The position numbers and the translations under genes are program-made. From an uncultured Lewinella sp. (GTDB taxonomy: Bacteria; Bacteroidota; Bacteroidia; Chitinophagales; Saprospiraceae), in assembly GCA_913057785.1 (NCBI GenBank), contig CAJXPD010000099.1:1-33407 (forward strand): DNA of 33,407 nucleotides, in the 5' to 3' direction. The notes under the pieces were generated by a model. The model searched no databases, was not told the origin of the DNA, and saw only the letters and a program-made list of their open reading frames with translations. Position 1 is the first letter of the stretch, and the number at the start of each line of letters is the position of its first letter. This document shows positions 1 to 8,804 of this stretch, one piece after another.

Positions 1-338
1 AATTGTTGAGGAAAAAAATCTAGCATGGATAGGATGATTCTTCCGCCTAGGCTGAAGCCCATCCACTCAAAGTGGTCTTTTTCAAATAAATGTAAGATAG
101 CATGAACCCAGGCCTGAACGTCCTCACGCGTATACTGCTCCCGCTCCCATTGGGTTCTGCCGTGGAAAGGTAAGTCTACCGCTACAAGCGTGCATCGCTC
201 TGCCAAAGCCTTACCAACGGGCTCAAATAGAGAAGCTGGATTGGAAAAGCCCGGAAAAGCAATAATCAGGCGATCCCCATTACCCCATGAGCAGAAGTGT
301 ATCCGACCTTTATCTGTATTGATGAATTGTCCATCCAT
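1..338 (-). CDS. alpha/beta hydrolase, 3' part cut by the window edge
   Basis: The minus strand is open from an ATG at 338 down to base 1 with no stop, about 112 codons. The translation starts MDGQFINTDKGRIHF and has the alpha/beta hydrolase layout: a beta-strand and oxyanion region (LIIAFPGFSNPASLF), a DLPFHGRT segment after strand beta-4, and the nucleophile elbow GFSLGG near residue 98-103, where Ser is the expected nucleophile. The acid and histidine of the triad would lie beyond the window. It is probably a cytoplasmic esterase or hydrolase of unknown substrate, since no signal peptide is seen. It is divergent from the DUF547 lipoprotein gene, with about 110 bp between the starts. The family call is firm; the substrate is unknown. 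Confidence 0.85.
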   Translation of the reverse strand, partial: MDGQFINTDKGRIHFCSWGNGDRLIIAFPGFSNPASLFEPVGKALAERCTLVAVDLPFHGRTQWEREQYTREDVQAWVHAILHLFEKDHFEWMGFSLGGRIILSMLDFFPQQ

Positions 339-447
339 AAGTCCTCAGCGTCCTAGTAAAGACAGTAGTCACATATTTAGCGCTCGAAGTTTTAACCAAA
401 GCTTTTTTTTACCGTTAATGTTACTGGTCCGAGCTAAAATCTCAACA

Positions 448-1251
448 ATGAAAAAACTTGCCGGTATACTCCTATTTACTAGTATGCTACTACTAATCTG
501 CTTATCGGGTTGCAAAGTAGCAGATTATGCCTCAGCGTCCAAGCCTATCAGCCATGCGATCTGGGATTCTTTGTTGCGACAACATGTGAATGAAGCAGGA
601 TTCGTAGACTATGAGGGCTTTCTTCAGGATAGCGTTCGCTTTTACGAATACCTGGCTCTTCTAGCCGACAATCACCCCAATGAACAAAACTGGACCAAGC
701 ACGAGCGTCTTGCCTATTGGATCAATGCCTACAATGCTTTTACCGTCAAGTTGATCATGAATCACTACCCCGTAGCCAGTATCAAGGATATCAAAAAGGG
801 AATTCCTTTTGTCAATACCGTTTGGGATATCAAGTTCATCCAGATTGAGGATGCTACCTATGATTTAAACAACATTGAACATGGAATCATCCGGTCAAAA
901 TTCAAGGATCCTCGTATTCACTTCGCTGTAAATTGCGCCTCCTACTCTTGCCCTAAACTACTGAATGCAGCATTTACAGGGGAAAAACTCGATCAGCAGC
1001 TGGACCAGGCCACGAGAGACTTCCTGGCAGATACGACAAAGAATATTATCAAAGAAGATGAAGTGCAATTGTCTAAAATCCTGTCCTGGTATCGGATGGA
1101 CTTTAGAAGATATGACGGTATTATAGATTTCGTCAACACCTACAGCCCAATCGAGGTTTCTCCAAAGGCAAAGGTGAAGTACATCCCATACGACTGGAGT
1201 CTAAATGCGCAAGGAGAAGCATCCGTGGCCGAGGAAAGTACTGGGCAATAA
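448..1251 (+). CDS. DUF547 domain lipoprotein
   Basis: 267 residues from the ATG at 448. The frame is open back to about 190, but that extension runs over the divergent hydrolase gene, whereas ATG 448 opens a clear lipoprotein signal (MKKLAGILLF, hydrophobic core, lipobox LSGC with Cys22). The mature part matches the DUF547 family: AYWINAYNAFTVKLI, FVNTVWDIKFIQI, LNNIEHGIIR and HFAVNCASYSCPKL, the last being the Cys-containing signature of the family. DUF547 proteins are widespread in bacteria and plants and have no settled biochemical role; a link to thiol or glutaredoxin-like chemistry is only suggested by the Cys motif. It is probably anchored in the membrane facing the periplasm. No partner gene is obvious. 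Confidence 0.88.
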   Translation: MKKLAGILLFTSMLLLICLSGCKVADYASASKPISHAIWDSLLRQHVNEAGFVDYEGFLQDSVRFYEYLALLADNHPNEQNWTKHERLAYWINAYNAFTVKLIMNHYPVASIKDIKKGIPFVNTVWDIKFIQIEDATYDLNNIEHGIIRSKFKDPRIHFAVNCASYSCPKLLNAAFTGEKLDQQLDQATRDFLADTTKNIIKEDEVQLSKILSWYRMDFRRYDGIIDFVNTYSPIEVSPKAKVKYIPYDWSLNAQGEASVAEESTGQ

Positions 1252-1428
1252 GGAAAATAAGTATCGCTTAGAGCCGAAGAGATCACCCTAATTTGGCCTT
1301 TACCACTTACCCCTCCCAAATTACCTGTTACACGCACAAGTAGGCCCATTACCGCCTAGCTATCGTTTTCATGCTTTAGATGGAAGAAATTGTAGAAAAA
1401 AAGTTCTCCATCATCAAATCAAATAAGC

Positions 1429-2409
1429 ATGACACATAACGATGCAAATGATCTTAACCTCAGCGTAAAGCCTACAGATCTAAAACCCTTATTTAAAACC
1501 AATGCTTTTCGCCACGCCTCAGCCATCGCATTAGATTGGCTATTGATTGCAGCTACAATAATCGCTTGCAGTTACTACTTTACCTGGTACACCTACTTGT
1601 TGGCCATCTTGATCATCGGAGCGCGCATGCACGCTTTGGCTATCTTGATGCATGATGCTTCCCACTATCGATTTCTGAAAGACCGTAAATGGAACGATAG
1701 AATGACCAACTTGCTGATCATGTATCCCTTATTTAGTTCGATTGAAGTTTACCGACAAAACCACATGCGTCACCATCGCCACCTAAATACAGAAGATGAT
1801 CCGGACTGGGTATCTAAGCTGGGGAAAAAGAGTTTTACCTTCCCCAAAACCAAGCAGGCCTTCTTATTGCAGATTTTGTCTTATTTCACCTTGGTGCAAG
1901 GTATTAAAGATGCCATCTGGTTCTTAAAGCGATTCTCTGTCTCTAAAGAGGCAAAGCAAAAGAAAGCCAATGGTCAGAAGAAAAATAGAGCTTCCTTGAT
2001 TTTTATGCTTTCGCTTTTCACACTTTTGACCGTATTCAACGGATGGGCCTATTATGGTTTATTTTGGGTAATCCCCTATCTCTCTACTTTCTTTATGTTT
2101 CAGTACATTCGGAGCGTAGCAGAACACTTTGGGGAACTAGCCTATGATCACTTACTCACATCTACCCGAACGGTGAAGACCAACTTATTGGAACAATTTC
2201 TATTGGCTCCACACAATGTAGGCTATCACCTTGAGCACCATCTTTATCCAGCAGTTCCATTTTACAATCTGCCCAAACTGCATAACCTATTGATGGAAGG
2301 GGAAGATTACCAGGAAAAGGCCCATGTAACGCAAGGCTACTTTATTGGGCTCTTCAATGAGTTAGGAAAAGTAGGGGAGCTGATTCCAAAAGATTTAGCG
2401 GTTCACTAA
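1429..2409 (+). CDS. membrane fatty acid desaturase (three-histidine-box type)
   Basis: 326 residues. All three histidine boxes of the membrane di-iron desaturase/hydroxylase family are present: HDASH at 75-79, HMRHHRH at 112-118 and HNVGYHLEHH at 262-271. Hydrophobic segments flank them (about 33-64, 90-105, 185-225), giving the usual membrane-embedded layout with the His boxes on the cytoplasmic face. The family inserts double bonds or hydroxyl groups into fatty acyl chains or related lipids using O2 and a ferredoxin or cytochrome b5-type donor. Length and box spacing are normal. Regiospecificity cannot be read from sequence alone; a carotenoid or sphingolipid-type substrate is possible. 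It ends at the strong hairpin that separates it from convergent smpB. Confidence 0.92.
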   Translation: MTHNDANDLNLSVKPTDLKPLFKTNAFRHASAIALDWLLIAATIIACSYYFTWYTYLLAILIIGARMHALAILMHDASHYRFLKDRKWNDRMTNLLIMYPLFSSIEVYRQNHMRHHRHLNTEDDPDWVSKLGKKSFTFPKTKQAFLLQILSYFTLVQGIKDAIWFLKRFSVSKEAKQKKANGQKKNRASLIFMLSLFTLLTVFNGWAYYGLFWVIPYLSTFFMFQYIRSVAEHFGELAYDHLLTSTRTVKTNLLEQFLLAPHNVGYHLEHHLYPAVPFYNLPKLHNLLMEGEDYQEKAHVTQGYFIGLFNELGKVGELIPKDLAVH

Positions 2410-2442
2410 AGGATTAGTCCTTTGGGAGCATACAAAATCAAA

Positions 2443-2474
2443 AAGCGGGAAGTCGGTATATCGACTTCCCGCTT
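2443..2474. terminator. bidirectional terminator between desaturase and smpB
   Basis: A 13-bp perfect stem (arms 2443-2455 and 2462-2474, core GCGGGAAGTCG) encloses a 6-nt loop. It lies in the 81-bp gap between two convergent stop codons, with an A-rich flank on the left and a T-rich flank on the right, so it could end transcription from either side. Confidence 0.85.
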
Positions 2475-2490
2475 CCTGTTTTCAACGGGG

Positions 2491-2958
2491 CTACAATCTA
2501 ATCTTTTTCATCCTGGCCATATCCCGCTTGACATCCTTCTCCTTGATGGATTGTCGCTTATCATGGGACTTTTTACCTTGCGCTAGTGCAATTTCAACTT
2601 TTGCAAATCCTCGCTCTGTAAGGTATAAGCGGTAAGGAATAAGCGTAAAACCTCGCTCTTTGATCTTTTTCTCCAGCTTCTTGAGTTCCTGGCGGCGCAT
2701 CAAGAGTTTGCGGGTGCGGCGCGTTTCGTGATTGAAGATATTGCCAAAATTGTACTCGGCAATAAACATATTCTTTATGTATAATTCTCCTTTTTTAAAG
2801 AAACAATAGGCATCACGGAGGTTAGCGTTATTGCTACGGATTGACTTAATCTCGGTTCCTTGTAATACTAAGCCGGCCTCATAAGTATCGATAAAGTGAT
2901 ATTCATGCCTGGCCTTTCTATTGAGTATCTCGACTTTGTTTTTTTTCTTCTCTGCCAT
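2491..2958 (-). CDS. smpB: SsrA-binding protein SmpB
   Basis: 155 residues from the ATG at 2958 (MAEKKKNKVEIL). SmpB binds tmRNA and delivers it to stalled ribosomes for trans-translation. Family hallmarks are NRKARHEY near the N-terminus, the GTEIKSIR segment, NLRDAYCFFKKGELY, the Arg-rich RRTRKLLMRRQEL stretch, and a basic C-terminal tail (KSHDKRQSIKEKDVKRDMARMKK) that becomes helical in the ribosomal mRNA channel. Length is typical. The frame can be extended nine codons to an ATG at 2985, but the extension matches nothing in the family, so the shorter start is preferred. The gene is co-directional with, and about 215 bp downstream of, the dipeptidyl peptidase gene. Confidence 0.95.
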   Translation of the reverse strand: MAEKKKNKVEILNRKARHEYHFIDTYEAGLVLQGTEIKSIRSNNANLRDAYCFFKKGELYIKNMFIAEYNFGNIFNHETRRTRKLLMRRQELKKLEKKIKERGFTLIPYRLYLTERGFAKVEIALAQGKKSHDKRQSIKEKDVKRDMARMKKIRL

Positions 2959-3071
2959 TTTCGTCACATTTCTTCCATCGGTCATCTACTGTGTACTGTT
3001 TGCCCTCCGGTAGTTCGGCAAAGAAACGCTTAACAGTAGAATAAACCAAATTCCTGGTTAGCCCTAAAATG

Positions 3072-3138
3072 AGATAGGGAAAAGTTCAATGCTCAACTGC
3101 TTCGGAAGTCATCTAAGCTATTAAACTTTCCCCTATTT
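3072..3138 (-). terminator. imperfect long hairpin downstream of the DPP IV gene
   Basis: Arms 3074-3086 and 3124-3136 (ATAGGGAAAAGTT / AACTTTCCCCTAT) pair over 13 positions with one mismatch, and the stem extends slightly on both sides. The 37-nt interior can form a small inner hairpin. It lies 35 bp beyond the stop of the minus-strand peptidase gene and is followed on that strand by a short T tract (CATTTT). A terminator is the likely role; an RNA-processing site is an alternative. Confidence 0.45.
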
Positions 3139-3173
3139 AACTACTTTAAATCGAGAATTGTTCCTTTACCTCT

Positions 3174-5456
3174 TTATGGCTTGATCACCTTTTTCTTTTT
3201 CTTCTTCTTAGGTGCCTCTTCCGTAGGCACAAGCTTGATGGTTTGCTTCATGCTCTTGGGAGATCGCTCAAAGCCGCTAGGCCCCTTCAATTTCTCATCT
3301 AGAAAGTTACTCATCTTCTGGTATAAATGTAGCCTGGTTAATCCGCCATAGATGCCATGATTCCTATTCGGGTAGAAGTAAGTATCGTATTGCTTATTGG
3401 CCATGATGAGGGCATTAGCCATTTCAGCTGTTTGCTGGAAGTGAACATTGTCATCCCCCATACCGTGTACGAGTAGGTAATTTCCTTTCAACTGATCAGC
3501 AAAATTAACAGGTGAGTTGTTGGCGTAGCCTTCTGGGTTTTCTTTTTCCGTTCGCATGTAGCGTTCCGTATAGATGGTATCGTACCACTTCCAGTTGGTA
3601 ACCGGTGCTACGGCAATCGCCGCTTTGAATACATCATTGCCCTTCAACAAACACAAGCTTGACATATACCCACCATAACTCCAACCAAAGATTCCAATCC
3701 GCGCTGGATCCGTATAATCTAGACTACCTAAATACTTCGCTGCCTCAATTTGATCAATGGTTTCATAATGCCCCAATTGCATGTAGGTAATTTTCTTGAA
3801 AGCCTCTCCCCTGGCACCTGTACCCCGGTTATCAACACAGGCTACAACATAGCCCTGCTGAGCCAACATTTGGAACCACCAGTAGTTTTGACCTCTCCAA
3901 TTATCAACCACTTGCTGGCTGCCGGGACCGCCATATAGGTACATGAAAACCGGATATTTTTTGCTAGGGTCAAAATCCCGTGGCTTGATCATGTAGCCGT
4001 TGAGATCCACTTTATCTTTGGTAGTAAAGCTGAAGAATTCTGCCGGCTGAATATCATAGGACTTCATCCGACTTTTCAAGTAGCTGTTGTCCTCAATTGT
4101 ACGAACCTGCTTGCCTGACCGGTCATATACTACATAAGAACCCGGACTGTTGATCGTGGAATGCGTTAAGACATAATAATCGAAGGTACTGCTGTACTGC
4201 GCCGCGTTCCAACCTTCAGCCGTTGTGAGCTGCTCATCTTTCTTTCCATCTAAATCTACTACATATTCGTGCCGACGCATCGGTGCCTCCTTAGCAGCTT
4301 GATAGAATACCTTTCCATTTTTCTCATCTACCCCATGAAAATCGGTCACATCCCACTTCCCTTTCGTCAACTGCTTTACCATCTTTCCATTCATATCATA
4401 CAGGTAGATATGATGATAACCATCCATTTCACTAGCCCAAACGAAATGCTGCTTGTCTTTCAGGAAATGAAGATCATCTAAAACGGACTCTTCGATATAG
4501 TATTTGTTGGTCTCCTCGAAAAGAGTCTTGGTTTTTCCAGTAGCAGCATCCGCAAGCAATAACTCCACCTTACTTTGATGTCGATTCATTCTAATCACAC
4601 AGAGCTGATCTTGCTGCCCGGTCCAGCGGATTCTAGGAATGTAGTGTTCTGAATCCACACGGGTATCGGCCTTAACCGTTTTTCCACTAGAGAGATCGTG
4701 GATATGCACGCTAACTTTTGCATTATCTTCCCCAACCTTCGGATACTTGAAGGTTTCATATTCTGGGTAGGCTCCATTTCGGTAGTGCGTCATCGTAAAC
4801 TCCTTTACTCCACTTTCATCAAACCGCATGAAGGCAAGGTGTTTACCATCCGGTGACCATTTAAAACCAACTGCAATGGCAAACTCTTCTTCGTATACCC
4901 AATCCGTCGCGCCATTGATGATGGCATTCTTTGCTCCATCATCGGTCAGCTGTGTGATCTTTCCCGTAGCCAGGTCCTTGTAATGAAGGTTGTTGCCATA
5001 AACAAAGGCTACTTTATCCGCAGCGGGATTAAAGGTGGCATATCGAATCTTGTCCTCCGGATATACTGCATCAAACGTCTTGGCCTTACGATCATACACG
5101 AAAAATTTAGCTTTTGAAGAACGACGATAAATTCGTTCAGACTGAGAGCTAATCATGATTTTCGATTCATCGGCACTAAAGGCGTAATCGCTCACCCCTT
5201 GAAAGGCCGCTGACTCTACTTCACTCGCATTGAACAAAGTCGCAGTCAATTTTCCTGTTGTAAAATCATATTGATTAATTCGGCCTCGCTCCAGTCTAGT
5301 ATAATGTTTCCCATCATTCATGAAGTTGAATCCGGGCACGGAGTTGGCCATGAAGGAGTAATTTTGCCAAATATCTTCCAAGCTAATATCTGGCTGTGCT
5401 ATACTAATTTGGCAAAGGCATAGGAATGAAATTCCAGCAATAAAAAGACGATTCAT
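3174..5456 (-). CDS. secreted dipeptidyl peptidase IV (peptidase family S9B)
   Basis: 760 residues with an N-terminal signal peptide (MNRLFIAGISFLCLCQISIAQ). The N-terminal two thirds is the beta-propeller (DPPIV_N) and carries the paired-glutamate motif DWVYEE at 185-190, which binds the free amino terminus of substrates. The C-terminal alpha/beta hydrolase domain has GWSYGG with Ser593, GMGDDNVH with Asp668 and RNHGIYGG with His700; the Asp-His spacing equals that of human DPP IV. It should cleave X-Pro or X-Ala dipeptides from peptides in the periplasm or outside the cell. The C-terminus ends in an unusual lysine-rich tail (PKKKKKKKVIKP). It lies alone between smpB and the ScfR-like regulator. 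Confidence 0.95.
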   Translation of the reverse strand: MNRLFIAGISFLCLCQISIAQPDISLEDIWQNYSFMANSVPGFNFMNDGKHYTRLERGRINQYDFTTGKLTATLFNASEVESAAFQGVSDYAFSADESKIMISSQSERIYRRSSKAKFFVYDRKAKTFDAVYPEDKIRYATFNPAADKVAFVYGNNLHYKDLATGKITQLTDDGAKNAIINGATDWVYEEEFAIAVGFKWSPDGKHLAFMRFDESGVKEFTMTHYRNGAYPEYETFKYPKVGEDNAKVSVHIHDLSSGKTVKADTRVDSEHYIPRIRWTGQQDQLCVIRMNRHQSKVELLLADAATGKTKTLFEETNKYYIEESVLDDLHFLKDKQHFVWASEMDGYHHIYLYDMNGKMVKQLTKGKWDVTDFHGVDEKNGKVFYQAAKEAPMRRHEYVVDLDGKKDEQLTTAEGWNAAQYSSTFDYYVLTHSTINSPGSYVVYDRSGKQVRTIEDNSYLKSRMKSYDIQPAEFFSFTTKDKVDLNGYMIKPRDFDPSKKYPVFMYLYGGPGSQQVVDNWRGQNYWWFQMLAQQGYVVACVDNRGTGARGEAFKKITYMQLGHYETIDQIEAAKYLGSLDYTDPARIGIFGWSYGGYMSSLCLLKGNDVFKAAIAVAPVTNWKWYDTIYTERYMRTEKENPEGYANNSPVNFADQLKGNYLLVHGMGDDNVHFQQTAEMANALIMANKQYDTYFYPNRNHGIYGGLTRLHLYQKMSNFLDEKLKGPSGFERSPKSMKQTIKLVPTEEAPKKKKKKKVIKP

Positions 5457-5726
5457 AAGCTTTTCCTTTAAGCAGGTATTGGTGGCTTCTTTTGTGCTCA
5501 GCTTGACCCACTACCTACCACTAAGTCAATTTGAAGGATTTATCTGAAATTTTAACGAATGCAATCAGGAAGCGGCCGGATATCTGACCTCCTCCCTCAC
5601 TACTTTTTAGATGAAATATTATCCATTGTAGGTTTCAAACGTCGCCTAATATCGGACTATTTTACAGGAATAGAATAATGGCGGGTACAATTCGAAATAA
5701 ACTAGCAGGATATTGCTTTCCTCATC

Positions 5727-7217
5727 TTACGACTTGCTCAACTCCGTCAAGCGGTGTTGTATGGCACGCAATTTCTCTCGACGGATAATTACCTTCGGTT
5801 CCACTGCTCTTTCCTTGCAATCCGTGATTGGGCAACGCTCGCAGGTAGTATGTACTTGCTTGTGAGAAATAGCTGGATCATCCAGGAAAGTTATCTTATC
5901 CTTTAAATCTGCAGACACCACGATACCCAGCGTTACGCTGACGTTGTGGTTGGGATTGGGATAGGTGGGGCGAGCAATCGTGAAGCAGAGATATTCATCC
6001 TCAGTCCCAATGTAGCTGGAACGTTGAGCAGCCACTAAATGCGAGATTTGAGCACCACCCTTTTGTTGCGCTCTAAGATCCATCAATAGAGAAGTTGACA
6101 CCCAGCGCCGGCAGTAGTGCTCGGAAAGACCATTACTATGCGGTTGATGACGGGAGTCCAGGTGCAGTTCTTTATCAATTTCGTAGATGTCTTGGATAAT
6201 ATCATGTCGAAACCGTAAGAAGAAAATCTTGGTTAAACCAAAAAACTCCGGCAAGACATTGGTCAATCGTTGATAAAACATTTCAGGGGTAGCCTCATAT
6301 TTCTGCATAATAGCCAGAAAGGCATTCGGATCCCATTCTGTTTTAGCAAAGAAAGAACGAATATCATTTACAAAGTCTTGCAACGGCATATGCAGTGCTG
6401 CCGAAAAGTACGTAGCTCGGGAATGGTTGAGCACCTCCTCAAAAACTCGGCTGCGCAATAAAGAAGATGTATTGGCTCGCTCTTTTAGCTCCAAATAATT
6501 AAAGCCGAGTTCCTTTCCAAATTGAAAGGAACGTTGCATCTCGGAGAGGTTTTTATTGAGTAACAACTCTTTCTTTTCCGGCACAAAAACCGCCCTTAGG
6601 TTTCGCATTTCAGGAAATCCTTCCAACCCATTCTCCACCACCCGATAACCAAACCGGTCTTCCAACAAACGCTGTAGAACACTTGATGAAAAGGGGCGTT
6701 CCTTTGGAATATCATAGAGAGAGGTGCAATGTGTAACGGCATCCTCTATTTCCTGGAAGTAGTTATTGTGCAATTCAAGGAATGATCGTAAGGCACCAAA
6801 GTAGAAATTCTCCTCCTTCAAGGCGTAGTTCCTAGAAAGCTCTAGCAAGGTAGAAATAAAGGCGCCAACTTTGGCAGGGGCATTGGCAATGATCTCGACC
6901 ACCTTGGCCAATTCGATACCAAAAAGATCTAATGGAAGTTCATTTAGGAAATTCGATTTGAGCAGCTCACTCACAGGAGCTAAACTCTTATCCAGGTCCT
7001 GTGAAGTCAACTCCTCAAAAGTCACGCCCAGAACATTAGCTAAAGATTCGATCTTATCTTGCTTCGGGAACTTCTTTCCTTTTTCAATCTCATTCAGATA
7101 AGAAACTGACATATTGGCTTCCTTGGCCAAATCCGAGAAGGATAAACCCTTTCCCTGTCGGAGCTGTTTGACCTTTAGGCCGAATATGATCTTTGCATTT
7201 TGTGATTTAGTGCCCAT
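5727..7217 (-). CDS. XRE-family regulator with IrrE-like and ScfR-type C-terminal domains
   Basis: 496 residues. Residues 13-72 form an XRE helix-turn-helix (LSFSDLAKEANMSVSYLNEIEKG). The middle region resembles the ImmA/IrrE metallopeptidase-like domain, but the HExxH site is degenerate (Lys235-Glu-Leu-Gly-Phe239), so protease activity is unlikely; the following ATYFSAALHMPLQDF segment fits the same family. The C-terminal part fits the short-chain fatty acyl regulator domain (formerly DUF2083), with a Cys cluster CERCPITDC at 459-467. Such regulators (RamB, ScfR type) sense acyl-CoA or redox state and control carbon metabolism; which ligand is sensed here is unknown. It is divergent from the GH5 gene, and a perfect 12-bp palindrome sits 25 bp upstream of its start. 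Confidence 0.88.
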   Translation of the reverse strand: MGTKSQNAKIIFGLKVKQLRQGKGLSFSDLAKEANMSVSYLNEIEKGKKFPKQDKIESLANVLGVTFEELTSQDLDKSLAPVSELLKSNFLNELPLDLFGIELAKVVEIIANAPAKVGAFISTLLELSRNYALKEENFYFGALRSFLELHNNYFQEIEDAVTHCTSLYDIPKERPFSSSVLQRLLEDRFGYRVVENGLEGFPEMRNLRAVFVPEKKELLLNKNLSEMQRSFQFGKELGFNYLELKERANTSSLLRSRVFEEVLNHSRATYFSAALHMPLQDFVNDIRSFFAKTEWDPNAFLAIMQKYEATPEMFYQRLTNVLPEFFGLTKIFFLRFRHDIIQDIYEIDKELHLDSRHQPHSNGLSEHYCRRWVSTSLLMDLRAQQKGGAQISHLVAAQRSSYIGTEDEYLCFTIARPTYPNPNHNVSVTLGIVVSADLKDKITFLDDPAISHKQVHTTCERCPITDCKERAVEPKVIIRREKLRAIQHRLTELSKS

Positions 7218-7241
7218 AGAATGGCTAATTTACGGGATTCA

Positions 7242-7253
7242 GCGAATATTCGC
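7242..7253. promoter_or_regulatory. candidate operator: perfect 12-bp palindrome
   Basis: GCGAATATTCGC is fully self-complementary and lies between the divergent XRE regulator (start 7217) and GH5 gene (ATG 7344). A site this close to the regulator start would suit autoregulation. A 12-bp palindrome can arise by chance, so the role is inferred from position. Confidence 0.35.
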
Positions 7254-7343
7254 ACTATGCCCTTCATAATATTGTGTCGGCTATCCAATGGAGCCTCATT
7301 CCATTCTCCTTTACTCATTTTAATTTCGAATGGCAACAAACGC

Positions 7344-8654
7344 ATGAAAAAGCATTGGCAGTTAACCTTCTTATTCTTGAGTCTTTCGCTCATAAGTATG
7401 ACAACTATGTATGCACAGTCTTTCGTCTACATTCAAGATGGTCAATTCCATAGAGATGGGACTCCCTACTACTTTTTGGGTACCAATTTCTGGTATGGCA
7501 TGAACTTGGCTTCCAAGGGTGAAGGAGGGGACCGGGAAAGGTTGGTGGCCGAACTAGACCATCTAAAGGCGTTGGGCATCACCAACCTAAGGATCGTAGC
7601 AGGTAGTGAGGGACCAGATACCGAACCTTGGCGCATGAAGCCGACACTCCAACCCGCACCTGGACAGTACAATGACGAGTTGTGGGATGGACTTGATTTC
7701 CTACTTGACCAGATGGGTAAACGAGAAATGACGGCTGTTGTCTGCTTGAATAATTTCTATCCGTGGTCTGGCGGTTTTACCCAATACTACACCTGGGCAA
7801 AGCCCCAAGACATCCCCTACCCTCCCCCCGCCGAAGACGGCAGCTGGTTTGGTTACATGACTTTTGCCACTCGCTTTTACAAAGAGCCTCAGGCTATTGC
7901 CTTGTATGAGAATCACATTCGAAAGGTCATTGAACGCGTAAATTGCTACAATGATAAGGTCTATAAAGATGACCCAACTATTATGAGTTGGGAATTAGCC
8001 AATGAGCCCCGAGGCATGTTGCGCTTTCGTTCCTACCGTAAATGGATTAGGAGAACTGCACGATTAATTAAATCCCTGGACCCAAATCATTTAGTCACGA
8101 TTGGGAGCGAAGGCAACACTTCTACCCCAACTGGCAATCATTTCACCAAAGATCATGGCTATGCTGGGATCGATTACACTACGGTACATATTTGGATACA
8201 GAATTGGCAATGGTATGATCCGAAGGAACCGGAAAAGTCTTATCAAAGAGCGCTTGATAAGGCGGTGAGGTACCTCGAACGGCACCTGGCACTCAGTAAA
8301 AAAATCGGAAAACCAATGATCTTTGAAGAGTTCGGAATTGCAAGGGATAATGACAGTCACGAGCCTAGCTCCTCCACCCAGTGGCGGAACCAATACTACC
8401 AAACCCTCTTTGAATGGGTATACCAACAAGCTAAAAAAGGCGAGCCTATTGGTGGCTGTAACTTCTGGGCCTGGGGAGGACAAGGGCGGCCAAGAACAGC
8501 TCAAGCCATCTGGCAAGTCGGGGATGATTTCATTGGTGATCCCCCACATGAACATCAGGGATGGTATTCTGTCTATGATACCGATACCTCAACGCTAGAC
8601 GTTCTAGCTGAATATGGTCGAAAATTTTCGGCGTTAAATAAAGGAGAAAAGTAA
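7344..8654 (+). CDS. secreted glycoside hydrolase family 5, mannanase-like (GH5_7 type)
   Basis: 436 residues from the ATG at 7344, chosen because it opens a signal peptide (MKKHWQLTFLFLSLSLISMTTMYAQ); the frame extends upstream only across the divergent promoter region. The protein is a single (beta/alpha)8 catalytic domain. WELANEPRG carries the predicted acid/base Glu221, and MIFEEFGIA carries the predicted nucleophile, Glu329 of the EFG triplet. Further family segments are LGTNFWYGMNL at the start, TVHIWIQNWQWYDP, and GCNFWAWGG near the end. The overall pattern fits endo-beta-1,4-mannanases of subfamily 7. It probably acts in the periplasm or outside the cell. No carbohydrate-binding module or T9SS tail is visible, and no SusCD pair is nearby. 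Confidence 0.87.
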   Translation: MKKHWQLTFLFLSLSLISMTTMYAQSFVYIQDGQFHRDGTPYYFLGTNFWYGMNLASKGEGGDRERLVAELDHLKALGITNLRIVAGSEGPDTEPWRMKPTLQPAPGQYNDELWDGLDFLLDQMGKREMTAVVCLNNFYPWSGGFTQYYTWAKPQDIPYPPPAEDGSWFGYMTFATRFYKEPQAIALYENHIRKVIERVNCYNDKVYKDDPTIMSWELANEPRGMLRFRSYRKWIRRTARLIKSLDPNHLVTIGSEGNTSTPTGNHFTKDHGYAGIDYTTVHIWIQNWQWYDPKEPEKSYQRALDKAVRYLERHLALSKKIGKPMIFEEFGIARDNDSHEPSSSTQWRNQYYQTLFEWVYQQAKKGEPIGGCNFWAWGGQGRPRTAQAIWQVGDDFIGDPPHEHQGWYSVYDTDTSTLDVLAEYGRKFSALNKGEK

Positions 8655-8804
8655 AAGTAAATCCACGGCAGATTGTAGTACTGGTGTAGATGTATTAAAA
8701 GCCAAACTTCTATAGATCATTAGCATGCTTTTTCATCTCATTCCAGCGCTCCCATCAGAAATGTCGAAGAAGGTTTTATTTTCGCAGGGAATAATGAACA
8801 CTCG

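Noticed and set aside
190..447. N-terminal extension of the DUF547 frame
   Set aside because: It runs through the divergent hydrolase gene, and the internal ATG at 448 opens a proper lipoprotein signal.
8091..8555. Long minus-strand frame of 154 codons inside the GH5 gene
   Set aside because: It lies wholly antisense to a conserved catalytic domain, and its translation has no family resemblance.
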